64,000 nt of DNA from Nibrella viscosa (GTDB lineage Bacteria; Bacteroidota; Bacteroidia; Cytophagales; Spirosomataceae), in contig NZ_BAABHB010000002.1 in the NCBI RefSeq assembly GCF_039541875.1, positions 62,001-126,000 on the forward strand. Direction: 5' to 3'. Below, piece by piece: positions 33,617-42,814 of this stretch. Each line of letters opens with the position of its first letter. Within the stretch, counting starts at the first letter, position 1. The notes beneath the pieces are model-generated. The model did no database searches and had not been told where the DNA came from. It was given only the letters and a program-made list of their open reading frames with translations. The translations under genes and the position numbers were made by a program.

Positions 33617-35656
33617 CTACAGCCGCCCGTAACTGATCTCAAACTTCTTGCGGCATTTTCGCTTTTCGGGCAGGACGTTGGCGACGTCGTAGAGGTCGGG
33701 CTTTTGGTAGATGTCGAGGCCCATGCCGAGCCTTATCTTCCAGCCGTTGCTGGTGTAAATGAACCGGTCGTGGATGGATGCGTCGAATTGTACAGTTAAC
33801 CGGATGCCAAGCTCGGCGACGGACTCGGTAATCTGGTCAAAAATGGCCTGGGTCTTCTCTAATTCTTTTTGCGGGTCTTTCTCCTTGTCGGTATCTATCC
33901 AGGTTTGCACCTCCAGCTCAATTTCCTGCTCCAGCGGCTTTAGCTCGTGCAGCAGTACGCAGAATTCCATCAGTTGCCGGAACTGGTGATGTGAGCGGAT
34001 GTACGGGTCAATCAGCGTGATTTGGGTGGCACCCCGCAGGTAATCGCCGAACAGCTTCCGGTACGATACGCCGGTCTGGTTTTCCTTAAATTCGCGGTCG
34101 CCGATGAACAAAGTGGGTTTCGCCGGCTCTGCCCCAGCGATAGCTCCCGATTCTGAACCGCTCTCACCCGCACCGCCTTCGGGCGTGGACCCGTTGAGGT
34201 TTAGCTTTTCGAGGGTCTCGACGTCTTTTTCCTGCCCCGTTGGTTTGAAGATGTACCGGAACTGGGCCGGTTGCTGGGCAAAGGTTTCGTCGATGCGGTA
34301 GAGTTGCTCTTTTACCCGCCGACGCCCTTCTACGGCAAACTCAATCAGCTCTTCGGCTTCTTCGGGCGTGAACTGCCGGTGCGGGTAGAGTAGCTTGGCT
34401 AAACCGGAAAAGGTTTTGCGGATGGCCAGTTTGTCGCGCTGCGTCAGGGTGGCATCCAGGTCGGCGTAGGGGGTGAGCAGTTCGGAGTAGTCGAACCGGC
34501 GGAGTTCGCGGAGAATTTCGGCCAGGTAGTCGACAATGAAGCCGTGGCCCCGGCTGAATACGTTTTCTTTCAGAATGCGTACCTCCCAGCCTGGTATGTA
34601 CAGGTGCATCCGGTCCAGAAAGGCCCCTTTCAGATACGTCTGCGGAATGGACTCAAACAGGTGGCTGTTCTTGAGCATGTACGGCACCGTATGCTTGGTA
34701 TTGCCCACAAACGCCATCGAGGCCGTGGCCATGATGGTTTCGTTGCCCCGGTTGAAAGACTGGTTCGCCATGTAGTTCTGGAGAATCTTCACAAGGTCGG
34801 CGTCAGTGGTCCGGCTGTTCTTTTCCTGCTCAAATTCATCCAGGGCCACTACGTCCCAGAATCCCAGCAGGCCTAACTGTTTGGTGCTGTTGTTAACAAA
34901 GAGGGTCGCTTTGGAAACGTCTCCGCCTGACACCAGCACCCCATGCGGGGACAGCTCCGAGAATACATGCGATTTGCCGGTACCTTTCGGCCCCAGTTCG
35001 ATAAAGTTGTAGTTGTTTTCGACAAACGGAATCAGCCGCGACAGTTGAATCAGCTTATCCCGGCGGCTGAAGTGCGACGGCTCGTAGCCCACGCTGTGCA
35101 TCAGCAAATCCAGCCACTCTTCGGTAGAGAAATAGGCTCGCGCATTGATGTACTCTTCCAAATCAATCCCTGACACCTGAATGGGCTTGACCGTCTCGAT
35201 ACCCCAGCGCACTTTGGCGTCGCGGGCGTGGTCGTAGGTCAGGTCGATGATGCACCAGACGCCGGCTCCGCTCAGCAGCTTTCTGTGCTGCGTGACAATC
35301 CGGTCGGCGATGGGAACATCGCGAATCATGAGGTTCGCAAAATCGGCTTCGTACTGGTTCTGCTTGTCGTTGAGCAGGACGCTGATTTTGTCGATAATCC
35401 GGTGCTGCCCCCGTTCGCGCACCAGCGATTTGACGTACTCGGCATCGCTGCGGTGGACAAAATTGGATTTCAGAATGTCGCGGATGCGCTCGATGCCTTC
35501 GGCAACGGTGGCGTCATCGTCGGAGGCACAGTACTGGCCCAGCAGGTATTCCAGCACATAGGTAGGCACTACGGCGCTACCTTTCACCTGCGCGGTGAGG
35601 TCTTTGCGGACGACTTTGCCGCCAAAAAATGTCTTGACTTTGTTGCTATAGTCCAT
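33617..35656 (-). CDS. brxL: BREX system ATPase BrxL, variant with MIT_C/PLD-like C-terminus
   Basis: A 679-residue AAA+ protein, the BrxL component of BREX phage defence. The N-terminal BrxL region is followed by Walker A GPKGTGKSH (222-230) and a Walker B-like VVALDEFEQE (about 267). BrxL is usually described as Lon-protease-like. Here, after a Gly/Ser-rich linker (about 505-530), the C-terminal 140 residues (YRKLFGDYLRGATQITLIDPYIR, then the SIHDRFIYTSNGWKIRLG segment with an HDR motif) resemble the MIT_C phospholipase D-like domain, and I see no Lon Ser-Lys dyad. Two bases separate it from pglZ, so they are cotranscribed. Confidence 0.85.
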   Translation of the reverse strand: MDYSNKVKTFFGGKVVRKDLTAQVKGSAVVPTYVLEYLLGQYCASDDDATVAEGIERIRDILKSNFVHRSDAEYVKSLVRERGQHRIIDKISVLLNDKQNQYEADFANLMIRDVPIADRIVTQHRKLLSGAGVWCIIDLTYDHARDAKVRWGIETVKPIQVSGIDLEEYINARAYFSTEEWLDLLMHSVGYEPSHFSRRDKLIQLSRLIPFVENNYNFIELGPKGTGKSHVFSELSPHGVLVSGGDVSKATLFVNNSTKQLGLLGFWDVVALDEFEQEKNSRTTDADLVKILQNYMANQSFNRGNETIMATASMAFVGNTKHTVPYMLKNSHLFESIPQTYLKGAFLDRMHLYIPGWEVRILKENVFSRGHGFIVDYLAEILRELRRFDYSELLTPYADLDATLTQRDKLAIRKTFSGLAKLLYPHRQFTPEEAEELIEFAVEGRRRVKEQLYRIDETFAQQPAQFRYIFKPTGQEKDVETLEKLNLNGSTPEGGAGESGSESGAIAGAEPAKPTLFIGDREFKENQTGVSYRKLFGDYLRGATQITLIDPYIRSHHQFRQLMEFCVLLHELKPLEQEIELEVQTWIDTDKEKDPQKELEKTQAIFDQITESVAELGIRLTVQFDASIHDRFIYTSNGWKIRLGMGLDIYQKPDLYDVANVLPEKRKCRKKFEISYGRL

Positions 35657-35658
35657 CG

Positions 35659-38220
35659 TTAAAAGTCGCGCTCGATGATGGTTTTGTTTTGAACCGGACG
35701 TTCAAGGAGCGGGTTTAGCTCGTCGGCAACGTCGGTAATACGCAGGGTGTACTGCCGCTGCGGGGGCAGGTTACCCGTCAGGTGCAGGGTACACTCCCGA
35801 ATGCGGCCGGATGGGTTTTCAGCCACGGAGTCAAACAGCAGTTCGACCCGGTTACTGGCTAGCTCGTTACCGACATACAGACCCACGGCTACGGTTTTGG
35901 CACGCTCGTTGGCGCTGACCCGTTGCTCCTGCAACAGCAGTACCTTAACCTGGTTGGCTAAGATAGCCAAATCGTCGCGCACCAGCCGAACCGATACTTT
36001 CTGACCGATGCCTTCCCCGCGTTTCCGGCTGGTTTCGAGCAGCGGCACGAGTACCTCCTGCAAACTGCCGCCCCCGTGTACGTACCGCATACCGCTGCCC
36101 TGCCGGCGGTAGCGGTTTACCCCCTCCGGCGTGTACACTTGCGCCGTAACACCCGCCAGGGCCGTTGTACTGGCCATCGGGAAGGTATGGCCTACCGTCA
36201 GCGGCTTACTATCGTCGGCAATGACGTAGCGGTTGTGTTCCTGCCGGGCTGCTACATCGGGCGACTTTTCCAGGGCGGGCTCGTCGGGGCTGAGGTGCTG
36301 GTACACAAAGCCGTGGTCGGCGGTGAGCAGCACTTTGGCGACATTGTACTGGCTGTGAAGCTGCTTGATGAGCCGTTTAAGGTCGTTCAGGCTTTCGCGG
36401 ACGGCCTTGAAGGTGTCACCCTCCGAATCGCGCTTGTCGCCGGTGTAGTCAATGAGGTTGTGGTAGACGTACACGACTTCTTCCCGGAATAACTCGCGGA
36501 TGTCTTCCCGGCGCATCCCCTCCAACTGCCGGAAGTCGACGGCCCGGCTGCGGGGATTGGCGGCTTTGAGAATAGCCTCCCGAGCGTCCAGCCCTTCGGT
36601 GCGCTGGCCGCTGATGCTGACGTACTGACCGTCGAATTGCAAGCCGTTGTGGGGCAGCAGGTTGGCCATGCCCAGCCGGGTGGTCGAGGGAATGCCCGTC
36701 AGCATCAGCCCCAGCGATGCCTGGGTTTTGGTATCCTGGTTCAGCTCATCGAGCAGTTCGCGGGCTATTTCGTATCGCAGACCATCGGCGATAATCACGG
36801 CTACCTTCTGGTTGGCATCGCGGATGTGCCGGCGGTAAAACTCATACTGCTTGGGTACGTTCAGGCTGCGCAGGTCATACCGGCGTTCGCGCAGACAGGC
36901 CAACCACTCGCGGTTGAGTTCGAGCAGAAAGCGGTCGTAGCGGTCATGGCCCTGTTTCTCAAAGGGTTCGAGCCATTCGGCTACGTTATCGGCTCCTTCG
37001 GCGTCGGACGAGGCCTGGGCGTACCAGTCGCGCCGGGTTTGTACGAACCAGCGGTAAAGGGTGTCGATGCGGCTGAACGTGCGTTCGTACTGGCGGATAT
37101 AGTCTTCGGGGGTATCGAGCCGGTAGCTGGGTATGTTGCCGATGCCGGTCAGCAATTGAATGCCGAACTGCACGGTTTGCAGCAGGAGCCGTTGCGTATG
37201 CCCAGCCGATACGGTAGCCAGCAGCTTATCCAGCGTTTGCAGCGACTTATCGGGCTGGTAGCTGTAATCGGTCAGCACCTGTTGCAGCACCCGTTCGCGG
37301 AGCTGAGGTGTGTAGTATCCATAGGAGGCATCGGTACCGTAGCGGGTTACCAGGTTGTCTTCCCGTACCGCGTCTCCAAGCTCGGTCAACAGCGTCTCCA
37401 AAGCCTCTGTGCCCATTTTATCCTGCAGGATGTGCATCCGGCTGAGGGCGTCGCTGCGGTGTACGCGCAGGGTTGGGTAGGGCTCGTTTTCGGTGGGCAG
37501 GGGCTGTACCATCAGGTTGTATTTGAGCCGCAGCACAAGCTGCTGCACCAGCCCGCCGGTAATCGGTTCGGTCAGCGGACCGTCGAAAAAAACATCGGCC
37601 AGCCGCCGGCGCAGGTACTCGTCCAGTCCCAGTTGCCGGAGCCGGGTGAGGTATTTTTCCTGGTCGTCGGCGTGCCGTCGGTCGGTCAGGAGCCGTGCCA
37701 GCAGCGTATTGTTATCGGGCCATTGCTTAAAACCCATCAGACGGGCCACCAGCCCATGCTGAACGGCCGTTTCGTCGAAGGCATCGGGCTTTAAGACATT
37801 TTGCAGCAGCGATTGCGTATCCCGGCGCAGCAGTTCGTCGCGGTAGCGTTCCACCAGTTCGCGCTGGTGGCTTTGCAGGGTATAGGTGGCCATAAACTCG
37901 GCTACTTTATCGAGCCGGAGTTCGTCGTTGGCGACCAGCAGGTCGAGCAGGGCAAAGGCGGCTTTGTCGGCGTCGGTGCGCGGTGTTTCCAGGCCGGGGC
38001 AATACACCAGCACGGGCGGGGCAGCGGCCGGCCGACTTTCCAGCGCCACTTTCAGGCCAAAGTAGGGCCGTAGCGGTCCCAGCGTCAGCACCTCAAAGGC
38101 ATCGCTTTGCAGGGCGGTTACCTCATCGGTACTGCTGCGCTGCGGGTCAAAGAAAAACAGCACCCGGTGGTGAGGCCGCTGCCGGAAATGATGCTCTATT
38201 TTCTGGCGTAAATCGCTCAT
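35659..38220 (-). CDS. pglZ: BREX-1 system phosphatase PglZ (type A)
   Basis: An 853-residue protein of the alkaline phosphatase superfamily, needed for BREX defence and methylation. The core domain begins near residue 470 with KVAVIIADGLRYEIARELL (metal-binding Asp) and continues to AKVLLTADHGFVY (Asp-His pair), which are the two metal sites of the fold. The N-terminal region HHRVLFFFDPQRSSTDEV is typical of type A PglZ. It lies between pglX (7 bp) and brxL (2 bp). Confidence 0.92.
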   Translation of the reverse strand: MSDLRQKIEHHFRQRPHHRVLFFFDPQRSSTDEVTALQSDAFEVLTLGPLRPYFGLKVALESRPAAAPPVLVYCPGLETPRTDADKAAFALLDLLVANDELRLDKVAEFMATYTLQSHQRELVERYRDELLRRDTQSLLQNVLKPDAFDETAVQHGLVARLMGFKQWPDNNTLLARLLTDRRHADDQEKYLTRLRQLGLDEYLRRRLADVFFDGPLTEPITGGLVQQLVLRLKYNLMVQPLPTENEPYPTLRVHRSDALSRMHILQDKMGTEALETLLTELGDAVREDNLVTRYGTDASYGYYTPQLRERVLQQVLTDYSYQPDKSLQTLDKLLATVSAGHTQRLLLQTVQFGIQLLTGIGNIPSYRLDTPEDYIRQYERTFSRIDTLYRWFVQTRRDWYAQASSDAEGADNVAEWLEPFEKQGHDRYDRFLLELNREWLACLRERRYDLRSLNVPKQYEFYRRHIRDANQKVAVIIADGLRYEIARELLDELNQDTKTQASLGLMLTGIPSTTRLGMANLLPHNGLQFDGQYVSISGQRTEGLDAREAILKAANPRSRAVDFRQLEGMRREDIRELFREEVVYVYHNLIDYTGDKRDSEGDTFKAVRESLNDLKRLIKQLHSQYNVAKVLLTADHGFVYQHLSPDEPALEKSPDVAARQEHNRYVIADDSKPLTVGHTFPMASTTALAGVTAQVYTPEGVNRYRRQGSGMRYVHGGGSLQEVLVPLLETSRKRGEGIGQKVSVRLVRDDLAILANQVKVLLLQEQRVSANERAKTVAVGLYVGNELASNRVELLFDSVAENPSGRIRECTLHLTGNLPPQRQYTLRITDVADELNPLLERPVQNKTIIERDF

Positions 38221-38227
38221 GGAAAAT

Positions 38228-41200
38228 TTATTTTACCACTGCCAACACATTCCCCAACTCGGCGTAGTTGCGGGTTACACCGGCGTCGAGGTCGGGGGTG
38301 AAACTGCGGTCGGCGGCATCTTTTAGCAACAGGTCGTACTGGCGGCATTCTTCGTACTGCCGGCGCAGGGTGTCCAGCCGGCGCAGGTCGGCGGTGGTCA
38401 GCCGGTCGGGGGCGGTTTCGAGAGTATCGATTTGCCGCTTGAGCCGGTCAATGAAGGGCAGTAGGTATTTATTGCGCAGCGTAGCCACGGTATAGGCGTT
38501 CATGCGGTGCAGGTAGACCAGCGCCCGGAACGCTCCTTTGGGGGAACTGAACAGCCAATAGATGGGCCGCTTCTGGTACCGGCGGCAATGGTCGGCCCAG
38601 AACTGTGTGGTCAGGTATTTGTCCAGCGACTGGCCGAGGGCGTCTTCCACAAAGCTCATGGTTTGGGTCAGGTTATCGGCTCCCCAGATGAGTTCGAGCA
38701 CCTGCCGTACGCCCCTCACCGCATCATCGGCAAATCCGCCTTCTTCGCCGAGCAGCGGCAGGATGCCGTCAGGGTCAATGATGAAAGAGTGATATGGTGA
38801 AAGAGCGGCTGGCGTCCCAGCGGTTGGTGTTCCAATGCCTGGCGCTGCTGTGGTTGTTATGCTTACCGTTGACGTTTCAGTGGCTTGGCTGTTAGCTGCG
38901 AAAACGTCTGCGTGGGAATGGCTGGTGTTCCAGGTAACAGGGTAGCTGGCTAACTCTTCGGCGGTGGGGTTGGGGTGGGCGATGTGGAGACCGGGTTTGT
39001 CCAGGCGGTAGCGGCCCATGAGCAGGCCCACGGCATAGCTGATGAGCTGACGCACTACGGCATCGGGTTTGAGACTGGCCCGAACGGCGGCTTCGGCATC
39101 GGTGGCCCATTGGCCGTTGGCAACGGTGGCATCAAGCCGGTTTTTGTCGAGTTCTTCGGGTAGGAGCGTGATGTCGCGGGGAGATACATTGGGGGTGAGT
39201 TCGTCCTGTAGACCGTAGAGGTCAATGAAGATGCGGTTGAGTTCTTCTTCGTGGCGGTGGAGCTGCACAAACTGCCGGGCAACTTCATTGGCCCAGCTAT
39301 CATACGCTTCCGGCAACTGTCCTTCGTCCAGCTTTCGCCAAACCGCTATTAACGGGTTTTCGGTAAAATCCCAACTTGTTTCGCGGCTGTCCCAATCGGT
39401 GCGGGCTATGGAGATGCAGTTTTTGGCCTTTTGAACTATTGTATTTTTTAGAGTTGTAGTATCAGACCAGAGCAAGTTACCAACATCACCAGGTTGAAAA
39501 TTTAGCGTTGGTGATAAAAACTTGAAAAATGTAGCTGCAACTTTCGAGTTAAGGAAAGCACCTATACTATAAAATATTTGCTCGTTTGAGAAAATTGAAC
39601 TTCCTCCACTATCAAATAAGGCACCTTCTGGTGAGTACCTACACGAGAAGTCAACAGTTGAAACAGTAGTCCAAGTAAATGAAGGATGAAATATTTTATC
39701 TAAATTCCGTAATGATGGCTTCTCTGTTTTTCGACTTAGCCTAGCTTTAATTGACTCTCCATTATTTTCCCAATTAACAATATTCTCTCTATTTCCAAAC
39801 CATTTTCTTCTCTCACCGCCTTTGTTGTAGGGGAACCACTTGTAACCGTTTATTCTGTCCCAATTGAAATTTTTAAATAAGCAAAAATTGGAGTCTACTT
39901 CATACCAATATCTTACAAATAATTCATTTTTACCTGTATCAATCCCCTTACAAGGAGAGCTAACAGATTTCAAAAGGGGGCCTTTACCGTACGTATTTAA
40001 CATTTTTGTGGATACCCAATAAGCAATTGGGGAGCTTGGTATATTGGGAAAGTAAGCCTGCTCTACAGATAGGAATTTATTTGTTCCAGATAGGAATGAT
40101 TTTTCTTTTCCAGAATTATTACTTAATTCTGTTAATTTATAGTACGTACCTGAAGAAGTTGCAGAAGGAGCATTATTAAAAATTGTGAATGCAGTACTTT
40201 GAATTACTTTACTATTCAATTCTTCAAAAGTTCCAATACCCAAATGAAGCATACTCTCAATTACTTGGCTCTGTAAAACGTGCTCCCGTAGAACTTCATA
40301 ACTGCTTAAAAACATCCACGAATGTTGGTTTATCATTCCCCAACGCCCACCATGTAAGCAGAGTCGTTCACTTATTTCCATAAATACAGCAAATAAGTCT
40401 GCTTTTGAGCGAGGAAAGTGTCGGTTAACGTACAGCTTTAACTCGTCATTCATATTGCCTTGTCCCAGATACGGCGGATTCGCCACAACGGCCGCATACC
40501 GGTCGGTGAGTGTCAGCAGCACGTGCAGGTAGTGGAGCAGCCGCTGGCGTTCGCCCGCGCTAAAGAGCGAAGTCGGGTTGGCAGTCTGGCCGGCATACTG
40601 GCGCGTGCGTTCGCTCAGAAAAGCGCGGCCGGCGGCTGAGAGGTCGGGGCGCATGACGGAGCCGAGGTTCTGGGCGTCCTGCATCAGCCGCAGGGCGTTG
40701 TGCAGTTCGGCAAAATACTCGCGGCCGTCGGGGCCGAGGAAATCGAGCAGGTCGGCATCGGTGGGCATCCACGGGTCGGGCATAGCCCATACGGCCGGAA
40801 TAATGTCGGTGTCCCAGATGCCGGGGTGGTACTGGCCGGCTTTCAGCAGCAGCGCAAAGCGGCTCAGTTGGGCGGCCCGTTCGTCGAGGTCGAGGCCAGT
40901 GAGGTGGTGGCGCAGGATGCGTTCGGCGGCCTGCCGTTTGGTGTAGCCCTCTTCGCCGTAAATCAGCATGAGCAGGTCAAAGGCCGTTACCAGGATATGG
41001 CCGGAACCGCAGGCAGGGTCAATTAGGCGCAGCGCTTCTACCCCTTCTCCAAAAGCAGGGAAAACGTGATGGTCCTCTCCTCCTTTCACCAAATACTTCA
41101 TTTGGTCGGCGAGGGGGGAATCGGGGTTTTGGTCGAGGTAAAGGCGGCCGAGCGTGTTTTCAACGAGGTAGGACACAATCCAGCGGGGGGTAAATATCTG

Positions 41201-41941
41201 GGTGGCGGCCGGGATGTCGTCGGGGCCGGCTTTCTGGCCTTTCTTGAAACCGGCAAATACCTCGTCTTTGCGTTCGGAGATATAAAACTGGTACAGCCAG
41301 CCAATGAGTTCAACCTGCCGGTAATCGTCGTCAGCGATGGCGTCGGTCTTGTTTAGGAAGCTCAGGAAACCGCCGTCGCTGAGGATGTTGGCCGGGAGCA
41401 GTAAGGCGGCCGCATCGTCCATCTGGTCAAAGAGCCGGTGCAGCACGCGGTGCTGGTCGCAGTACACGGTCAGCAGCCGGGCAAAGGCCTCGGCCTCGCG
41501 GGTATAGTCGGTGAGCAGGGGCCGCAGGTGGCGGTAAGCCGGCTCGGCGAGGTACGGGGGCCGGCTCCGGCGGGCCTCATCGAGCAGCACGGGCGTAGGG
41601 GTATCGGGCCGGGTAAAGGCCAGCACATCGGGCTGATAGCCGTTGCGGGCCAGAATTCGCAGGGCCATCAGGCGGTTAAACCAGGTATAGGCAACGGCCT
41701 CCTGCACGTGCGCAAAGCCGTGTTTGCGGACGGTTTCGGCCAGGGCTTTCCAGCGCCGTGGCACATCGGCCTCGTCAAACACCTGCCCCCGGAACAGATA
41801 CCCTCCGTCGATGTTGTCGACCGTTTCAATGGGCTGGCGGCTGTCGGGCACAAATCCCCAGTAACGCAGGCGTTCGGCGACGCCCTGCATCAGCAGTCGG
41901 CGGGCTTGTTGAGCAAAGGGTTTCAGACGGCGGGTATCCAT
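38228..41941 (-). CDS. pglX: BREX-1 adenine-specific DNA methyltransferase PglX
   Basis: A 1237-residue N6-adenine methyltransferase that marks host DNA in BREX. Motif I is DPACGSG at 308-314 and motif IV is NPPY at 488-491. The C-terminal part (about 840-1237) is GC-rich again and includes the long helical region usual in PglX. Between the two, about residues 497-840 (bases 39420-40450), the DNA is strikingly AT-rich; this is the expected place of the target-recognition region and suggests exchange by recombination. An inverted repeat lies 3 bp before the start codon. Confidence 0.95.
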   Translation of the reverse strand: MDTRRLKPFAQQARRLLMQGVAERLRYWGFVPDSRQPIETVDNIDGGYLFRGQVFDEADVPRRWKALAETVRKHGFAHVQEAVAYTWFNRLMALRILARNGYQPDVLAFTRPDTPTPVLLDEARRSRPPYLAEPAYRHLRPLLTDYTREAEAFARLLTVYCDQHRVLHRLFDQMDDAAALLLPANILSDGGFLSFLNKTDAIADDDYRQVELIGWLYQFYISERKDEVFAGFKKGQKAGPDDIPAATQIFTPRWIVSYLVENTLGRLYLDQNPDSPLADQMKYLVKGGEDHHVFPAFGEGVEALRLIDPACGSGHILVTAFDLLMLIYGEEGYTKRQAAERILRHHLTGLDLDERAAQLSRFALLLKAGQYHPGIWDTDIIPAVWAMPDPWMPTDADLLDFLGPDGREYFAELHNALRLMQDAQNLGSVMRPDLSAAGRAFLSERTRQYAGQTANPTSLFSAGERQRLLHYLHVLLTLTDRYAAVVANPPYLGQGNMNDELKLYVNRHFPRSKADLFAVFMEISERLCLHGGRWGMINQHSWMFLSSYEVLREHVLQSQVIESMLHLGIGTFEELNSKVIQSTAFTIFNNAPSATSSGTYYKLTELSNNSGKEKSFLSGTNKFLSVEQAYFPNIPSSPIAYWVSTKMLNTYGKGPLLKSVSSPCKGIDTGKNELFVRYWYEVDSNFCLFKNFNWDRINGYKWFPYNKGGERRKWFGNRENIVNWENNGESIKARLSRKTEKPSLRNLDKIFHPSFTWTTVSTVDFSCRYSPEGALFDSGGSSIFSNEQIFYSIGAFLNSKVAATFFKFLSPTLNFQPGDVGNLLWSDTTTLKNTIVQKAKNCISIARTDWDSRETSWDFTENPLIAVWRKLDEGQLPEAYDSWANEVARQFVQLHRHEEELNRIFIDLYGLQDELTPNVSPRDITLLPEELDKNRLDATVANGQWATDAEAAVRASLKPDAVVRQLISYAVGLLMGRYRLDKPGLHIAHPNPTAEELASYPVTWNTSHSHADVFAANSQATETSTVSITTTAAPGIGTPTAGTPAALSPYHSFIIDPDGILPLLGEEGGFADDAVRGVRQVLELIWGADNLTQTMSFVEDALGQSLDKYLTTQFWADHCRRYQKRPIYWLFSSPKGAFRALVYLHRMNAYTVATLRNKYLLPFIDRLKRQIDTLETAPDRLTTADLRRLDTLRRQYEECRQYDLLLKDAADRSFTPDLDAGVTRNYAELGNVLAVVK

Positions 41942-41944
41942 ATT

Positions 41945-41992
41945 TTGTTCCTTGAAAATCGCGAATAACTATAATCATTGCTCAAGGAACAA
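41945..41992. promoter_or_regulatory. Inverted repeat in the pglX leader
   Basis: TTGTTCCTTGA (41945-41955) and TCAAGGAACAA (41982-41992) are perfect complements separated by 26 bp, starting 3 bp before the pglX start codon in the divergent pglX/darT gap. It may be an operator or a leader hairpin. Confidence 0.5.
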
Positions 41993-42157
41993 ATAAAAAA
42001 TGGACTAACACTGGGCTTATTGGTGTACTACCCTGACAGGCGGGAAATTATAATGGTCAGGTCAACAAATCTGCCTTCATCTGTAAATTCGGTTTTATCT
42101 TCGCGGCACTGACTGCATCGCCGTATGGACTGAACGAGATTGCCTGTTGGTGATGTA

Positions 42158-42814
42158 ATGGTGAGTTATATGCCCGGACAAATTCCGAAAACTGTTTGGA
42201 TTTTTCGTATCATACCTGAGCAGAATCTGCCAGGTATATTGCAACAGGGCATATTGACACGAAACGCAGCGACCCACGACCCCAACTATGTTTTCATCGG
42301 CGACAGTCAGCTAACTGCTGACCGGCATGACTTTTCGATACCACTACCCGGTTATGGAAATCTGGGAGATTATGTGCCCTTTTACTTTGGCCAGCTTTCA
42401 CCCATGCTACTGAATATTAAGACCGGTTACCGGGGAATAACAAAGCGGCCACAAAGTGAAATAATATACCTCTGCATCAAAATAGATAGTATACTTAAGG
42501 CGGGTTTACGTTTTGTCTTTACAGATGGTCACGCCAAAAATCAGTTTACGAGTTTCTATACGTCGCTGGACGATTTAGATAAAGTTGACTGGGAAGTCGT
42601 TAAAAGCAGACACTGGAAAAATACAGAAAATGACTATGATCGTCAGCGAAGAAAACAGGCGGAGTTTCTTGTTTACGAGCAGGTTAGCCCTGAGTTGATA
42701 GATACAATAGTTGTATTTAATCAAGAAAAGTTTAACTTTGTAGAAGATTTAGTACGGCAGTATGGCCTGAATATACGGGTACATATCGACACTAAAGGAG
42801 CGTTTTATTACTAA
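42158..42814 (+). CDS. darT: DarT-type ssDNA ADP-ribosyltransferase toxin
   Basis: A 218-residue DarT (DUF4433) protein. DarT enzymes attach ADP-ribose to thymidine in single-stranded DNA and stop replication, and DarTG pairs act as phage defence. Signatures are IPKTVWIFRIIPEQNLPGIL at the N-terminus, the PFYFGQLSPMLLNI segment, the VFTDGHA stretch and RRKQAEFLVYEQV, whose glutamate is the catalytic residue. The frame extends to a TTG at 42140; ATG 42158 or 42170 is more likely. The darG start overlaps its stop (TAATG). Confidence 0.9.
   Translation: MVSYMPGQIPKTVWIFRIIPEQNLPGILQQGILTRNAATHDPNYVFIGDSQLTADRHDFSIPLPGYGNLGDYVPFYFGQLSPMLLNIKTGYRGITKRPQSEIIYLCIKIDSILKAGLRFVFTDGHAKNQFTSFYTSLDDLDKVDWEVVKSRHWKNTENDYDRQRRKQAEFLVYEQVSPELIDTIVVFNQEKFNFVEDLVRQYGLNIRVHIDTKGAFYY

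Noticed and set aside
36637..37794. Long open frame on the plus strand inside pglZ
   Set aside because: Composition-driven shadow of the well-supported pglZ on the other strand; no recognisable domain.
41942..42157. Sigma-54 promoter for pglX or darT
   Set aside because: No GG-N10-GC match with adequate flanking consensus on either strand of this gap.
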